Assembly: GCA_041916775.1 (NCBI GenBank)
Contig: JAYRYZ010000026.1
Coordinates: 1-64,000 of the forward strand
Length of the DNA stretch: 64,000 nt
Source: UBA2357 sp041916775
Lineage (GTDB): Bacteria > Pseudomonadota > Gammaproteobacteria > Burkholderiales > Rhodocyclaceae
Direction of reading: 5' to 3'
Below the pieces are notes generated by a model. That model saw only the letters and a list, made by a program, of their open reading frames with translations. It was not told where the DNA came from and ran no database searches. Shown piece after piece: positions 27,200 through 36,200 of this stretch. How positions within the stretch are numbered: position 1 is the first letter of the stretch; the number at the start of each line of letters is the position of its first letter. Both the position numbers and the translations under genes were made by a program.

Positions 27200-27229
27200 A
27201 CTAAAACAGGGCCCACTAAAACAGGGCCC
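27200..27229. repeat. 15-bp tandem direct repeat upstream of lysC
   Basis: Two exact adjacent copies of ACTAAAACAGGGCCC (27200-27214 and 27215-27229). Each contains the palindrome GGGCCC. It lies 64-93 bp upstream of the lysC ATG, close to where the lysC promoter should be. Confidence 0.9.
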
Positions 27230-27269
27230 ACGCGACACACGACGTCCGCCTATGCAGCTTGTCACGCGG

Positions 27270-27290
27270 CATGCATTGCGCAAATGCATG
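27270..27290. promoter_or_regulatory. 21-bp palindrome, candidate operator
   Basis: Arms CATGCATT (27270-27277) and AATGCATG (27283-27290) are perfectly complementary around GCGCA. A second, 14-bp palindrome TTCAATCTATTGAA lies 11 bp further on (27302-27315). Both are just upstream of the XRE promoter and could be binding sites for that protein or another dimeric regulator. Confidence 0.5.
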
Positions 27291-27346
27291 ATGGAAATGC
27301 GTTCAATCTATTGAAACCCACTATCAGGATAATGTGAAATTTTACG

Positions 27347-27376
27347 TTGTATGTGATTCGCGTACTGCACTATACT
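27347..27376 (+). promoter_or_regulatory. Sigma70-type promoter of the XRE gene
   Basis: -35 TTGTAT (27347-27352) and -10 TATACT (27371-27376) are separated by 18 bp. The surroundings are AT-rich, unlike most of the window. The start point would be near 27383, giving a leader of about 95 nt. Confidence 0.55.
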
Positions 27377-27476
27377 ACCCCCATGTTATGACCAAAGTTG
27401 TAGGGGACGCGCCTCGCGAACCCGTGTCGCATAGTACGTATAACTGACCAACGGAACAAAGACGAAGGAAGATGCC

Positions 27477-27764
27477 ATGAAAGGTACCGAAAAACTGGAT
27501 GTACGCGAAATCCGCCGCAAGCTGGGACTGAACCAATCGCAGTTCTGGTCGAAGATCGGCGTAACCCAAAGCGGCGGTTCGCGATATGAAAGCGGCCGCA
27601 ATATTCCCCGCCCGGTGCAAGCGCTGCTCCGCCTGGTACATGTCGAGCAGATCGACATCAACAAGGTGAAGCGCGAGGACATCGAAGTGGCTGAATTCCT
27701 GAAGAGTTCCAACCCGGAACTGTTCAAGTCGCTAAAGAAGGAAGCCAAGCAGAAGCGCAAGTGA
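27477..27764 (+). CDS. Small XRE-family helix-turn-helix protein
   Basis: Protein of 95 residues. The helix-turn-helix (about residues 8-52) reads IRRKLGLNQSQFWSKIGVTQ followed by SGGSRYESGRNIP, as in Cro/XRE repressors. A charged C-terminal helix ends in a lysine cluster (KKEAKQKRK). AAGGAAG provides a good ribosome site. It is a single-gene unit with its own promoter and an intrinsic terminator; no toxin or other partner is adjacent. Target genes are unknown; autoregulation through the palindromes upstream is inference. Confidence 0.85.
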   Translation: MKGTEKLDVREIRRKLGLNQSQFWSKIGVTQSGGSRYESGRNIPRPVQALLRLVHVEQIDINKVKREDIEVAEFLKSSNPELFKSLKKEAKQKRK

Positions 27765-27807
27765 GGACTTGGGCGGGGCATCCCTGCCAACACCATTTGC
27801 GCATGCA

Positions 27808-27831
27808 GGCCGGCATCTCGCCGGCCTTTTT
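27808..27831 (+). terminator. Rho-independent terminator after the XRE gene
   Basis: Stem GGCCGGC/GCCGGCC with loop ATCTC, followed directly by five T residues. It closes the XRE unit 44 bp after its stop codon. Confidence 0.85.
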
Positions 27832-27915
27832 CATTTCGGCCACGACGCTGCGCCGCCAGCTATAATCCGCAGCCCGCCGCAACGCAAGCGGCCCCAAGCC
27901 CCCGGGAACCAGCCC

Positions 27916-28368
27916 ATGAAGATCACCCGCCGCCTGGAGTTCGACGCAGGCCACCGCATCCCCGATCACGCCAGTCAATGCCGGCACATGCACGGTCACC
28001 GTTACGCTCTCGAAGTCACGCTCAGCGGCGAGATCATCCAGGCCGACGGGCAGGCGGACAACGGTATGGTGATGGACTTCGCCGAGGTCAAGTCGATTGC
28101 GAAGACGCACGTGGTCGATGTGTGGGACCACGCGTTTCTCGCCTACCGCGGGGATCGTGCCGTGATCGCCTTTCTGGAAAGCCTGCCCGGGCACAAGACG
28201 GTCGTGCTCGATGTCGTGCCGACCGCCGAGAACCTCGCGCAGCGCGCCTTCGACATCCTCGCACCGCTGTACCAGGACCGATTCGGGCGACAGTTGCAAC
28301 TCGCGCGCGTCAGACTCTATGAAACCCCGAACTGTTGGGCGGACGCCACTCCCGCCTTGAGCGGCTGA
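27916..28368 (+). CDS. queD: 6-carboxytetrahydropterin synthase QueD
   Basis: Enzyme of 150 residues of the queuosine (7-deazaguanine) pathway, converting dihydroneopterin triphosphate to 6-carboxytetrahydropterin. Zinc ligands are in FDAGHRI and HMHGHRY. The catalytic cysteine is in SQCRHMHGH, and the conserved VMDFAEVK, DHAFL and PTAEN segments are present. ATG 27916 begins the canonical MKITRRLEFDAGH. A consensus TATAAT (27861-27866) lies 50 bp upstream, but no -35 was seen. No other queuosine gene is in the window. Confidence 0.95.
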   Translation: MKITRRLEFDAGHRIPDHASQCRHMHGHRYALEVTLSGEIIQADGQADNGMVMDFAEVKSIAKTHVVDVWDHAFLAYRGDRAVIAFLESLPGHKTVVLDVVPTAENLAQRAFDILAPLYQDRFGRQLQLARVRLYETPNCWADATPALSG

Positions 28369-28430
28369 AAGCTCTCATCCTGCCCTACGACTGAAACGCG
28401 CCCGCCCGACCTGCGAGCAGGCGGTCGGGG

Positions 28431-29600
28431 TCAAATCGCGTAGCGCCGCAGGCGGACCGAAAACTCCTGCAGTTGCGCGATTCCGCTCTGTTCGGCCCGT
28501 GCAATCCAGGCCTGCAGTTGCTTCAGGAGTTGATCACGGGTCGCGTTGGAACGCGCCCAGATCGCGTTGAGCTCATCGCGCATGGCCATGATGGTCGACA
28601 ACCGGTCGCTCTGCCTGACGACCGCCTCGATGCGCTGACGCTCCTCCTCGGGCAGGCCACTGACACGCCCGGACAAAACCCAGCGACGCAGCGCGCGTGG
28701 GTCGAAGGTGCCAGCATGGACGCGTGCAAGGCGCTCGATCTCGTCGGCGCAGATGCGACGGATCGAGGCCGCATAGCGCGTCATGACATCGTAGCGATGG
28801 GTGATGACGGCCTGCAGTGTCTCCATGTCGGGCGCAATCTTCGGCGCATCGAAGCGGGGCTTGGGGATGGTCTTGCGCACTTTTGCGAGCCCGAGCATCT
28901 CGAGGATGCGGATATACATCCAGCCGATATCGAATTCGTACCATTTGGACGAGAGCTTTGCCGAAGTCGCAAAGCTGTGGTGGTTGTTGTGCAACTCCTC
29001 GCCGCCGATGAGGATGCCCCAAGGCACCAGGTTGGTCGAAGCGTCGGCGCAATCGTAATTGCGATATCCCCAGTAGTGCCCGAGCCCGTTGATGACCCCG
29101 GCCGCCCAGATCGGAATCCAGGCCATCTGCACTGCCCAGATGGTCAGGCCGAGGGCACCGAACAGCAGGACGTCGATGACCAGCATCAGCGACACGCCGA
29201 CCACCGAATGCCGGTAGACCTTGCGCTCCATCCAGTCGTCCGGCGTACCGTGGCCGTAGCGCTCCAGCGTCTCGGCGTTGCGCGACTCCTCACGATACAA
29301 CTCAGCCCCTTCCAGCAATACCTTGAGGATCCCGCGTGTCCGCGGGCTGTGCGGATCCTCCTCCGTCTCGCACTTCGCATGATGCTTGCGATGGATCGCG
29401 GCCCACTCCCGCGTGACCATGCCGGTGGTGAGCCATAGCCAGAAACGGAAGAAATGGCTGGGAACAGGATGCAGTTCGAGCGCGCGATGCGCCTGGTGAC
29501 GATGCAGGAAAATCGTCACGGAAGCGATCGTGACATGGGTCAAACCCAGCGCGACGAGCACGTAGCCCCACCAGGGCAGATCGATTAAACCATTGAACAT
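28431..29600 (-). CDS. Membrane fatty-acid (acyl) desaturase
   Basis: Di-iron desaturase of 389 residues. The three histidine boxes are intact: HRHQAHR, HRKHHAK and HNNHH. Membrane segments flank them (WWGYVLVALGLTHVTIASVTIF near the start; VVGVSLMLVIDVLLFGALGLTIWAVQ in the middle). Such enzymes introduce a cis double bond into acyl chains, often delta-9. A C-terminal extension of about 110 residues beyond the catalytic core is helical and of unknown role. It stands alone, convergent with queD. Confidence 0.9.
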   Translation of the reverse strand: MFNGLIDLPWWGYVLVALGLTHVTIASVTIFLHRHQAHRALELHPVPSHFFRFWLWLTTGMVTREWAAIHRKHHAKCETEEDPHSPRTRGILKVLLEGAELYREESRNAETLERYGHGTPDDWMERKVYRHSVVGVSLMLVIDVLLFGALGLTIWAVQMAWIPIWAAGVINGLGHYWGYRNYDCADASTNLVPWGILIGGEELHNNHHSFATSAKLSSKWYEFDIGWMYIRILEMLGLAKVRKTIPKPRFDAPKIAPDMETLQAVITHRYDVMTRYAASIRRICADEIERLARVHAGTFDPRALRRWVLSGRVSGLPEEERQRIEAVVRQSDRLSTIMAMRDELNAIWARSNATRDQLLKQLQAWIARAEQSGIAQLQEFSVRLRRYAI

Positions 29601-29722
29601 ATGTGGATATTCAGCGTGTTACGGTAGATGGATTGTACGCCAGATCGTGGCGTGCGAAGCAAGTGGCCCCAGGCCACACCGGCACCAAGGGGCAGCCTCC
29701 AGTGCGTCGATTGGCAGCCGTT

Positions 29723-30304
29723 TCAGTGCCGCAACGGGAAGCCGCGCACGCGCACCGACTCGGCACGATGTCGCTGCCAGTTGTCGAGGTAGTGTCGAGT
29801 CACCGCGCAGTTGTCGTGCAGCACCAGGATATTCTCGGCGTTCCGATTCTGCGCAGACCATGAGAAGTTGTAGGAGCCGGTGAGCAGCTTGCAGCCCGGC
29901 CCGGCTGCATCGACGATGATCACCTTGTTGTGCGCGGCCGCGTAGCGGGTTTCCGCGAGCACCGGCACGCCCGCAGCGAGCAGCCTCGGCAAGGCCTTGC
30001 CACCGCGGCGGTTCATGTCGGCGTCCACCAGCACCTCCACCGACACGCCGCGCGCCCGCGCCGCGACGAGGGCGTCGGCGATCGGTCGGCTGGTGAAGGA
30101 GTATGCCTGGACATGGATGCTCCTGCGCGCCGCCGCAATCGTGCGCAACACGAGGGCGGCAGGGTCGTCCGCCGGCGAGAACGCCACCTCCACTCGACCC
30201 GCCGCGGCGAAGGTCTCGCTCGCCTGCGCCGGCTGCAGGCCGGCGAGGCAACAGCCGACGCAGCATGCAAACCACAGCCTGCGGCGAAGCTCACTGATCC
30301 GCAC
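29723..30304 (-). CDS. Phospholipase D-like (Nuc/Cls fold) protein, probably exported
   Basis: Protein of 193 residues with a single HKD motif (HNKVIIVD, then GSYNFSWSAQNRNAEN), as in the dimeric Nuc-type endonuclease subgroup of the PLD superfamily. An N-terminal hydrophobic segment (LWFACCVGCCLAGLQPAQA) suggests export to the periplasm. The start is a GTG at 30304, 4 nt after GGAG, overlapping the end of the rsmB-type gene by 14 bp. The substrate (DNA or phospholipid) cannot be told. Confidence 0.82.
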   Translation of the reverse strand: MRISELRRRLWFACCVGCCLAGLQPAQASETFAAAGRVEVAFSPADDPAALVLRTIAAARRSIHVQAYSFTSRPIADALVAARARGVSVEVLVDADMNRRGGKALPRLLAAGVPVLAETRYAAAHNKVIIVDAAGPGCKLLTGSYNFSWSAQNRNAENILVLHDNCAVTRHYLDNWQRHRAESVRVRGFPLRH

Positions 30305-31661
30305 GGCGCTCCAGTGCCACTGCGAAGAAGCCGTCGGTATCGTGTGCTGCCGGAGAGAGACGCAAGCGGACGCCGGTATCGACCGGAATCTCCTGTCGCG
30401 CGAGCAGTTCGGTGGCGTTCAGCTCGGCGAAATCCGGATGCGCGGCGAGGAAGCGGTCGACCACGTCATCGTTCTCTTCGCCAAGCAGGCTGCAGGTGGC
30501 ATACACGAGCCGCCCGCCCGGCTTCACCAGCCGCGCCGCCGATGCCAGGATGTCGAACTGCTTGGACGTCATCTCGGCCACACCCTGTGCGGTCTGTCGC
30601 CACTTCAGGTCCGGGTTGCGGCGCAGGGTCCCGAGGCCGCTGCAGGGCGCATCGACCAGAACACGGTCGGCCTTGCCCTGCAGTTTCTTGACCTTTGCGT
30701 CGCGTTCGTGATCGATCAATACCGGATGCACGTTCGACAGCCCGGCGCGCGCGAGGCGCGGCCTGAGCTTGGCGAGGCGCTTCTCCGACACATCGAAGGC
30801 ATACAGGCGCCCGGTCGAGCGCATCATCGCGCCGAGCTGCAAGGTCTTCCCACCCGCACCGGCGCAGAAGTCCACCACCAGCTCGCCGCGGCGCGGTTGC
30901 AGCAGGTGGGCGAGCAACTGGCTCCCCTCGTCCTGCACTTCGAAGTCGCCGGACAGGAACAGCGGATGCTTCTGCAAGGCCGGCTTTCCGGCAAGACGGA
31001 CAGCGGTCGGCGAATACGCGCCTGCGCGGGCCTCCACGCCTGACGCCTGAAGCTCCGCGAGCAGGCGCTCGCGCGTCGTCTTGATCAGGTTGGCGCGCAG
31101 ATCGAGCGGAGCCGACTTGTTGAGGCTGTGTGCGAGCGCGATCAAGCCGGCCTCGCCATGTACCGGCAGCAGCCGCTCGACCAGCCAGTCGGGCATGTCC
31201 GTGCGGTCCGCGAGCGTCCCCTCGTCGAGCACCCTCGCCTTGATCTCCGTCACCCAGGCCTGCTCCGTAGGCGAGGTGAACGACTCGAAGTGGCGCATCG
31301 GCCAGCCTTCGCCGCGTGCGAGCCAGCCGAGTACGAGCGCGCGCGGACGCGCATCCTCGCCGACCAGCCGGCGCAACCAACGCAGGCGCCGCACCACGCC
31401 ATACACCGTTTCCGCAATGAATCCCCGATCGCGGTGCCCAAGCTCGCGATTGTCGCGAAAGTAGCGCGACAACACCGCATCCGCCGGATGCTCGAAGCCG
31501 AGCACCAGACCCAGCACCTGAGCGGCCTGGATGAGCACGGCCCGGGTCGCGGGTGCATCGCCCCTCGCCACGCCGCCGTCGGGTGGGGAATGTCCGGTAC
31601 GTCCGCCGCGCCGATCCACCTCCGCAGGCCGGCGGCCCTTGTGTCCCTTCTTTTCTGCCAT
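30291..31661 (-). CDS. RsmB/NOP-family rRNA cytosine-5 methyltransferase
   Basis: RNA m5C methyltransferase of 456 residues. An N-terminal helical NusB-like region (about 45-180) precedes a SAM-binding Rossmann domain with VVDFCAGAGGKTLQL. The two catalytic-loop cysteines lie in VDAPCSGLGTLRRNP and VYATCSLL. ATG 31661 (MAEKKGHKGRR) is chosen because upstream in-frame sequence overlaps the DUF3108 gene. The basic N terminus fits RNA binding. Whether it is the true RsmB (16S C967) or a paralogue is not certain, so no symbol is given. Confidence 0.88.
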   Translation of the reverse strand: MAEKKGHKGRRPAEVDRRGGRTGHSPPDGGVARGDAPATRAVLIQAAQVLGLVLGFEHPADAVLSRYFRDNRELGHRDRGFIAETVYGVVRRLRWLRRLVGEDARPRALVLGWLARGEGWPMRHFESFTSPTEQAWVTEIKARVLDEGTLADRTDMPDWLVERLLPVHGEAGLIALAHSLNKSAPLDLRANLIKTTRERLLAELQASGVEARAGAYSPTAVRLAGKPALQKHPLFLSGDFEVQDEGSQLLAHLLQPRRGELVVDFCAGAGGKTLQLGAMMRSTGRLYAFDVSEKRLAKLRPRLARAGLSNVHPVLIDHERDAKVKKLQGKADRVLVDAPCSGLGTLRRNPDLKWRQTAQGVAEMTSKQFDILASAARLVKPGGRLVYATCSLLGEENDDVVDRFLAAHPDFAELNATELLARQEIPVDTGVRLRLSPAAHDTDGFFAVALERRADQ

Positions 31662-31717
31662 TTCCTTCTCTTCTCCAGGGCGCGAGGCCCATGTGATCAC
31701 GCTGCCAGCGCCGTTGC

Positions 31718-32437
31718 TCAGCGCGCCGCCGAAGCAGGGGCACGCAGCTGCAGGTCCAGCACCTGGCCTTTGTCGTCGGTCATCAGGAGGCGCACCGGCA
31801 CACCTTCGCGATGCCCAAGCCAGAGGTCGATGGTGAGCTTGCCGGTATCGGCGCGCACTCGATAGCGCGCCGCCTCCAAACTGCCCGCGGGAACTTCCAC
31901 CCGCTCCCGCCCGAGGCGGGTGATCGTCGTCGGCGCCGCACGCCGGTTGGTGACCAACAGGAGCCTCTCGGGCAACTTGTCTCCGGCACGCGCGAACAGG
32001 TGCCACACGCTCAATACATCCTGGTCGCCGACGCGCAGGTCGTGATAACTCGCCTGCCCCTTGCGCTCCACGCGCACCTTGCCCCCCGTCCAGTCGAAGT
32101 CGGCACGCTCGGGCTTGCGCCCGGACTGTGTCACGCCGAAGCGCTCCGGTCGCAGCCCCCCGGCCGTCACCCAGCCCTCGCTGCGCTGGGTGTAACGGAA
32201 GTCGTAGAGCAGGCCAGCCAACCCGGTGGTCTCGAGGGTCAGCGTCATCGTGTAGCGGCTGCCGTCATGAGACCACGCATGGCGTGCCTCACCCAGCTTG
32301 ATGCCGTTCTCACCCTTAAGCACGTCGAACACGAGTTCCCCCGCCTCCGCCCACGCGGTGGCCTGGGCGGAGGCGGGATGCGGCCCCGTCAGTACCAGCA
32401 GGAACAGGTAGGTCGCAAACCGCCAGCGGAGTCGCAT
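31718..32437 (-). CDS. DUF3108 domain protein, exported
   Basis: Protein of 239 residues with a signal peptide (MRLRWRFATYLFLLVLTG, then a PASAQA cleavage region) and a DUF3108-type beta-rich periplasmic body. Recognisable stretches are GEARHAWSHDGSRYTMTLTL and IDLWLGHREGVPVRL. Function is unknown. In-frame starts at 32473 and 32464 overlap purN; 32437 is preferred because it begins a clean signal peptide. It lies between purN and the rsmB-like gene, all on the same strand. Confidence 0.8.
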   Translation of the reverse strand: MRLRWRFATYLFLLVLTGPHPASAQATAWAEAGELVFDVLKGENGIKLGEARHAWSHDGSRYTMTLTLETTGLAGLLYDFRYTQRSEGWVTAGGLRPERFGVTQSGRKPERADFDWTGGKVRVERKGQASYHDLRVGDQDVLSVWHLFARAGDKLPERLLLVTNRRAAPTTITRLGRERVEVPAGSLEAARYRVRADTGKLTIDLWLGHREGVPVRLLMTDDKGQVLDLQLRAPASAAR

Positions 32438-32457
32438 CACGGCAGCGACGCAAGCGC

Positions 32458-33111
32458 TCAGCATGCCGAGCACGACGGAACCAGCAGGGCTGCGTCGGGA
32501 TACATCGCATCACGCACGCAGACCCGCCCCGATGCGTCGATCACGAGCCGCTCCTCGACGAACCAGCGCACCGCCTGCGGGTAGATGCGGTGCTCCTCGG
32601 CGAGTACCCGCTGCGACAGGCTGTCCTCGTCGTCGTCAGCGCGCACGGGGACGACCGCCTGGATGATGATCGGCCCCACGTCCAGTGCCGGCGTGACGAA
32701 ATGCACTGTCGCGCCATGCACCCGCACCCCCGCCTCCAGCGCCCGCCGGTGAGTGTGCAGGCCGGTGAAGGACGGGAGCAGCGAGGGGTGAATGTTCATC
32801 AGGCGGCCCAGGTATCGATCGACGAACCCATCCGTGAGTACCCGCATGAAGCCGGCGAGTACGACGAGGTCGGGCGAGTGTGCATCGATCGCGGCGGCGA
32901 GCGCGGCGTCGAAGTCTTCGCGCGCCGCATAGGCCTTGTGGTCGACCACTGCGGTCGGGATACCTCGCGCGGCCGCATGCGAGAGGCCCGCGGCATCGGG
33001 GCGGTTACTGATCACGGCACTGATGCGTGCGCCGGGAATCGCGGCTGCGAGTATGGACTCCATGTTGCTGCCGCGGCCGGAAATGAGGATGACGATGGAC
33101 TTCATGCGCAT
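32458..33111 (-). CDS. purN: Phosphoribosylglycinamide formyltransferase PurN
   Basis: GAR transformylase of 217 residues, step 3 of purine synthesis, using 10-formyltetrahydrofolate. Family sites are LISGRGSNMESIL (phosphate binding), LAGFMRVL, the catalytic MNIHPSLLPSFTGLHTH segment with its essential histidine, GATVHFVTPALDVGPII with the essential aspartate, and HRIYPQAV. ATG 33111 or 33105 could be the start. It is the first of four co-directional genes. Confidence 0.95.
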   Translation of the reverse strand: MRMKSIVILISGRGSNMESILAAAIPGARISAVISNRPDAAGLSHAAARGIPTAVVDHKAYAAREDFDAALAAAIDAHSPDLVVLAGFMRVLTDGFVDRYLGRLMNIHPSLLPSFTGLHTHRRALEAGVRVHGATVHFVTPALDVGPIIIQAVVPVRADDDEDSLSQRVLAEEHRIYPQAVRWFVEERLVIDASGRVCVRDAMYPDAALLVPSCSAC

Positions 33112-33228
33112 GACTTCTTCGAGTTGGCGGCGGACACCGGCCGGGGTCGCAGCGCGCGGCGACCGGAGTGAGTCGCGGATGATACCGGATCAGACCGGTT
33201 CAGGGCACAGCACCTGGCGCACCGTGCT

Positions 33229-36200
33229 TCACAACACCAACGCGGGCATGAACTGCCCCCTGTCGAACGCGGCTTCCAGCGCCTCGACCGACAGGGGCCT
33301 GGCGAAGAGATATCCCTGCAGGATGCCGCAGTGCCGATCCACCAGATAGCGCTGCTGGGTCTCGGTCTCCACCCCTTCCGCAACCACCTCCAGACCAAGA
33401 TCGCGCGCGAGCGAGAGGATCGCCGAGGTGACCGCCACGTCCTCGGGGTCGTCCGGCAATCCTGCGACGAACGAAGCGTCGATCTTGAGCCGCGTCAAGG
33501 GCAGGCGCTTGAGATAGGCGAGGCTGGAGAAGCCCGTGCCGAAGTCGTCGAGCGCGAGCTTCATGCCCCAGCCGCGGATCGTGCCGAGCACCCCCGCGAT
33601 CTCTCCGGAAGGTCGCATCAGCGCGCTCTCGGTGATCTCCAGCTCGATCCGCGACGGATCCGCGCCGGTCAGTGCGAGCGCGCGCGCGAGGTTTTCCATC
33701 AGATCGCCACGTACGAACTGCAACGGCGAGATGTTGATCGAGATCGACACCCCGGCCATTGGCGTACCCTGCCAGCGGGCCTGCTGGCGGAAGGCTTCGC
33801 GCATCACCCACTCCCCCAGCGCGACGATGATGCCGCTGTCCTCCGCCACGGGGATGAACTCACCCGGCGGGATCAGGCCGCGCTCGGGGTGCTGCCAGCG
33901 CACCAGCGCCTCCACGCCGACCATCGCACCGGTCACGGCGTCGATCTGCGGCTGGTAGTGGAGCACCAGCTGGTCGCGTTCGATCGCGGTGCGCAGCGCG
34001 CCCTCGAGCTCGATGCGCAGCCGCGCACGCGCGTTCATCTCGGGCACGAAGAACTGGTAGTTGTTGCGGCCACAGGCCTTGGCGGCATACATCGCAGTAT
34101 CCGCATGCTTGAGGAGGGTATCGACATCGAAGCCATCGTTCGGGAACACCGCAATGCCGATGCTCACCGAGGGCAACAGCTCGAGGGCGTCGATCCGCAC
34201 TGGCTGGCTCAGGACGGCAAGCAGCTTGGAGGCCGTCAGCGCCGCTTCGCTCGCATCGCCGAGACGCGGCAGCAACGCAACGAACTCATCGCCGCCGAGC
34301 CGCGCGAGCATGTCCTCCTGGCGCAGGCTGTAGCCCAGACGCTGCGCCACGGTGGCGAGCAATTGGTCGCCTACCGGGTGGCCGAGGCTGTCATTCACGT
34401 TCTTGAAGTTGTCGAGATCGAGAAACAGCACTGCAAACACGTCGTGGTGTCGGTGCGCCGCGGCGAGCAGCGTCTGAGCCTGCTCCATCCAGGCAGCACG
34501 GTTGGGGAGACCGGTCAGCGTGTCAAAGCGCGCCAGGTAGTGAATGCGCGCCTGGGCGGTATGCTGACCGGTGACGTCCTGCACCGTCCCGCGCAGGCGG
34601 AGCAGCCTGCCCTCGCGCCAGTCGCCTTCGATCTGGATCGCCACGATGCGCTCGGCTCGCCCCTGCAGCACGCAATCAAGCGCGAGCCGCTCGGGGCGCG
34701 CACGCGCCGCATCGATCGCTTCCTGCAGGCGCTCGCGGTCGGACTCGGCAACGCAGGCGACCAGGGCCTCGAGCGTGCGCGGCACCTCGCCTTCCAGGCC
34801 CAGCATGCGCCGCAGCTCTTCGGATGCATCGAGCCCCTCGCCACCCGGCCCGGACTGCCAGCTGCCCAGGTGCGCGAGACGCTGCGCTTCGGCGAGTGCC
34901 ACCTGCTTCTCTCGCAGCCGCTCGGTCGCATCCGCGAGCTCGGCGGTGCGCTGACCGACGAGCAGATGGGTGCGGCGCGCGTTACCGGTGGTGATGAGCA
35001 GGAAGGCTCCGAGCATGCCCACCGACAGCAGCGCCACGGCAATCGTGATCCATACCGCCCAACTGCGCTGCGCATCCGCATAGTCGCGCGTCGCAAGCAT
35101 GGCGAGCGACCAGTCCCGGCCGGCGAACGGCAGCGACACCACATGCTGCAGCGCCCCGCTCAACCGTGCGTCGGCCTCGCAGCCTGCCGGCCCGACGAGC
35201 CGCTGCGGGCCTGCCGCACCTTCCCGGTCGATGATGCAGAGCAGGATGTTGCTGTCATCGGCGAGCGCTCGCGCCGTCGCGATCGAGTCATCCATGCGAA
35301 ACACCCCGGAGACGACTCCGAGCTCAAGTGCTGCGCCGACTTCGCTACCAAGCCTACCCCTCACAGAGACCGGCAGGTAGACCACCACACCGTTCTGCGC
35401 CTGGGATGCCGGCTCCTGCACCAACCGGATGGCGGCGGATGCGCTGGGCTGACCGCTGGCCCTCGCCCGCTGGATGGCTTGCGCGGTTGCTGGCAGATGG
35501 AGTGTGTTCAGCCCCAGCGCGCGCTCGTTACCACGCAGCGGCTCGATGTAGGTGAGCGGCAGGTACTCCGACGCCGTTGGCGCAGGGAAGGTCTCCCCGG
35601 ATGCGTCCCGTCCGAGGATGCGGAACGCGGCAACACCGCTGTCGCGCACCGCCTGCTCGAAGGCGTCGCGCGCAGCCCCCTGCACCAGCGGACTCCAGCC
35701 GAAATTCTGCGTGCCGGGATATCTCACGAGCCAGGGCGACACGAACTCACGGAAATCCTCGCGCGTCACTTCTTCACTGGTCGCAAACAGGCGCTCGATC
35801 GCGAGCATCATGTCCACCTGAACATCGAGGCGCTTCTTGACGATGCTGGCGATATGCTCGCCAGCGCGTGAGAACTCCCCGTGCAGGCGGCGCGCTTCCC
35901 AATCGCGCACCTGCGCGAGCGCGAACGCGAGCAACACCAGCGCGACCCCCATCGGCACCACCACCCCGGCGCGGCGGCTACGCCAGTCTTCGACCGGGCT
36001 GCCGAAGAAGGCGAACATCAGTGGTGCCGCAATCATCACCCCGAGCGTGTCGCCCAACCACCAGTTCCACCAGTTGAACACCATCGATGAAGGATCCAGG
36101 GTGCCGAACAGCCACAGGCTGGGCACTGCGATGGAGGGGCTGATGAGGCAGGACAGCGGAGCGATGACACCGAGAAAACGCAGGATCGACCGGGGGGTGT

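Larger units (their letters stand above)
27137..27476. other. Divergent lysC/XRE intergenic region rich in repeats
   Basis: These 340 bp carry no gene and are AT-rich for the genome. They contain a 15-bp tandem repeat (27200-27229), a 21-bp palindrome (27270-27290), a 14-bp palindrome (27302-27315) and a good sigma70-type promoter toward the XRE gene (27347-27376), followed by a leader of about 95 nt. For lysC, a TAAAAT -10 on the minus strand at 27172-27177 is possible but lacks a good -35. Confidence 0.65.

Noticed and set aside
27137..27476. Lysine riboswitch or attenuator upstream of lysC
   Set aside because: The conserved lysine-riboswitch core and a leader-peptide lysine run were not recognised, and the likely lysC leader is short. 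Repeats there look more like protein-binding sites.
27477..27764. XRE gene as the antitoxin of a type II toxin-antitoxin pair
   Set aside because: No small partner gene lies on either side; an intrinsic terminator follows directly and lysC and queD flank it.
28405..28429. GC-rich hairpin between queD and the desaturase as an intrinsic terminator
   Set aside because: The stem is good apart from one bulged base, but neither strand has a following T-run, so a Rho-independent terminator is not supported.
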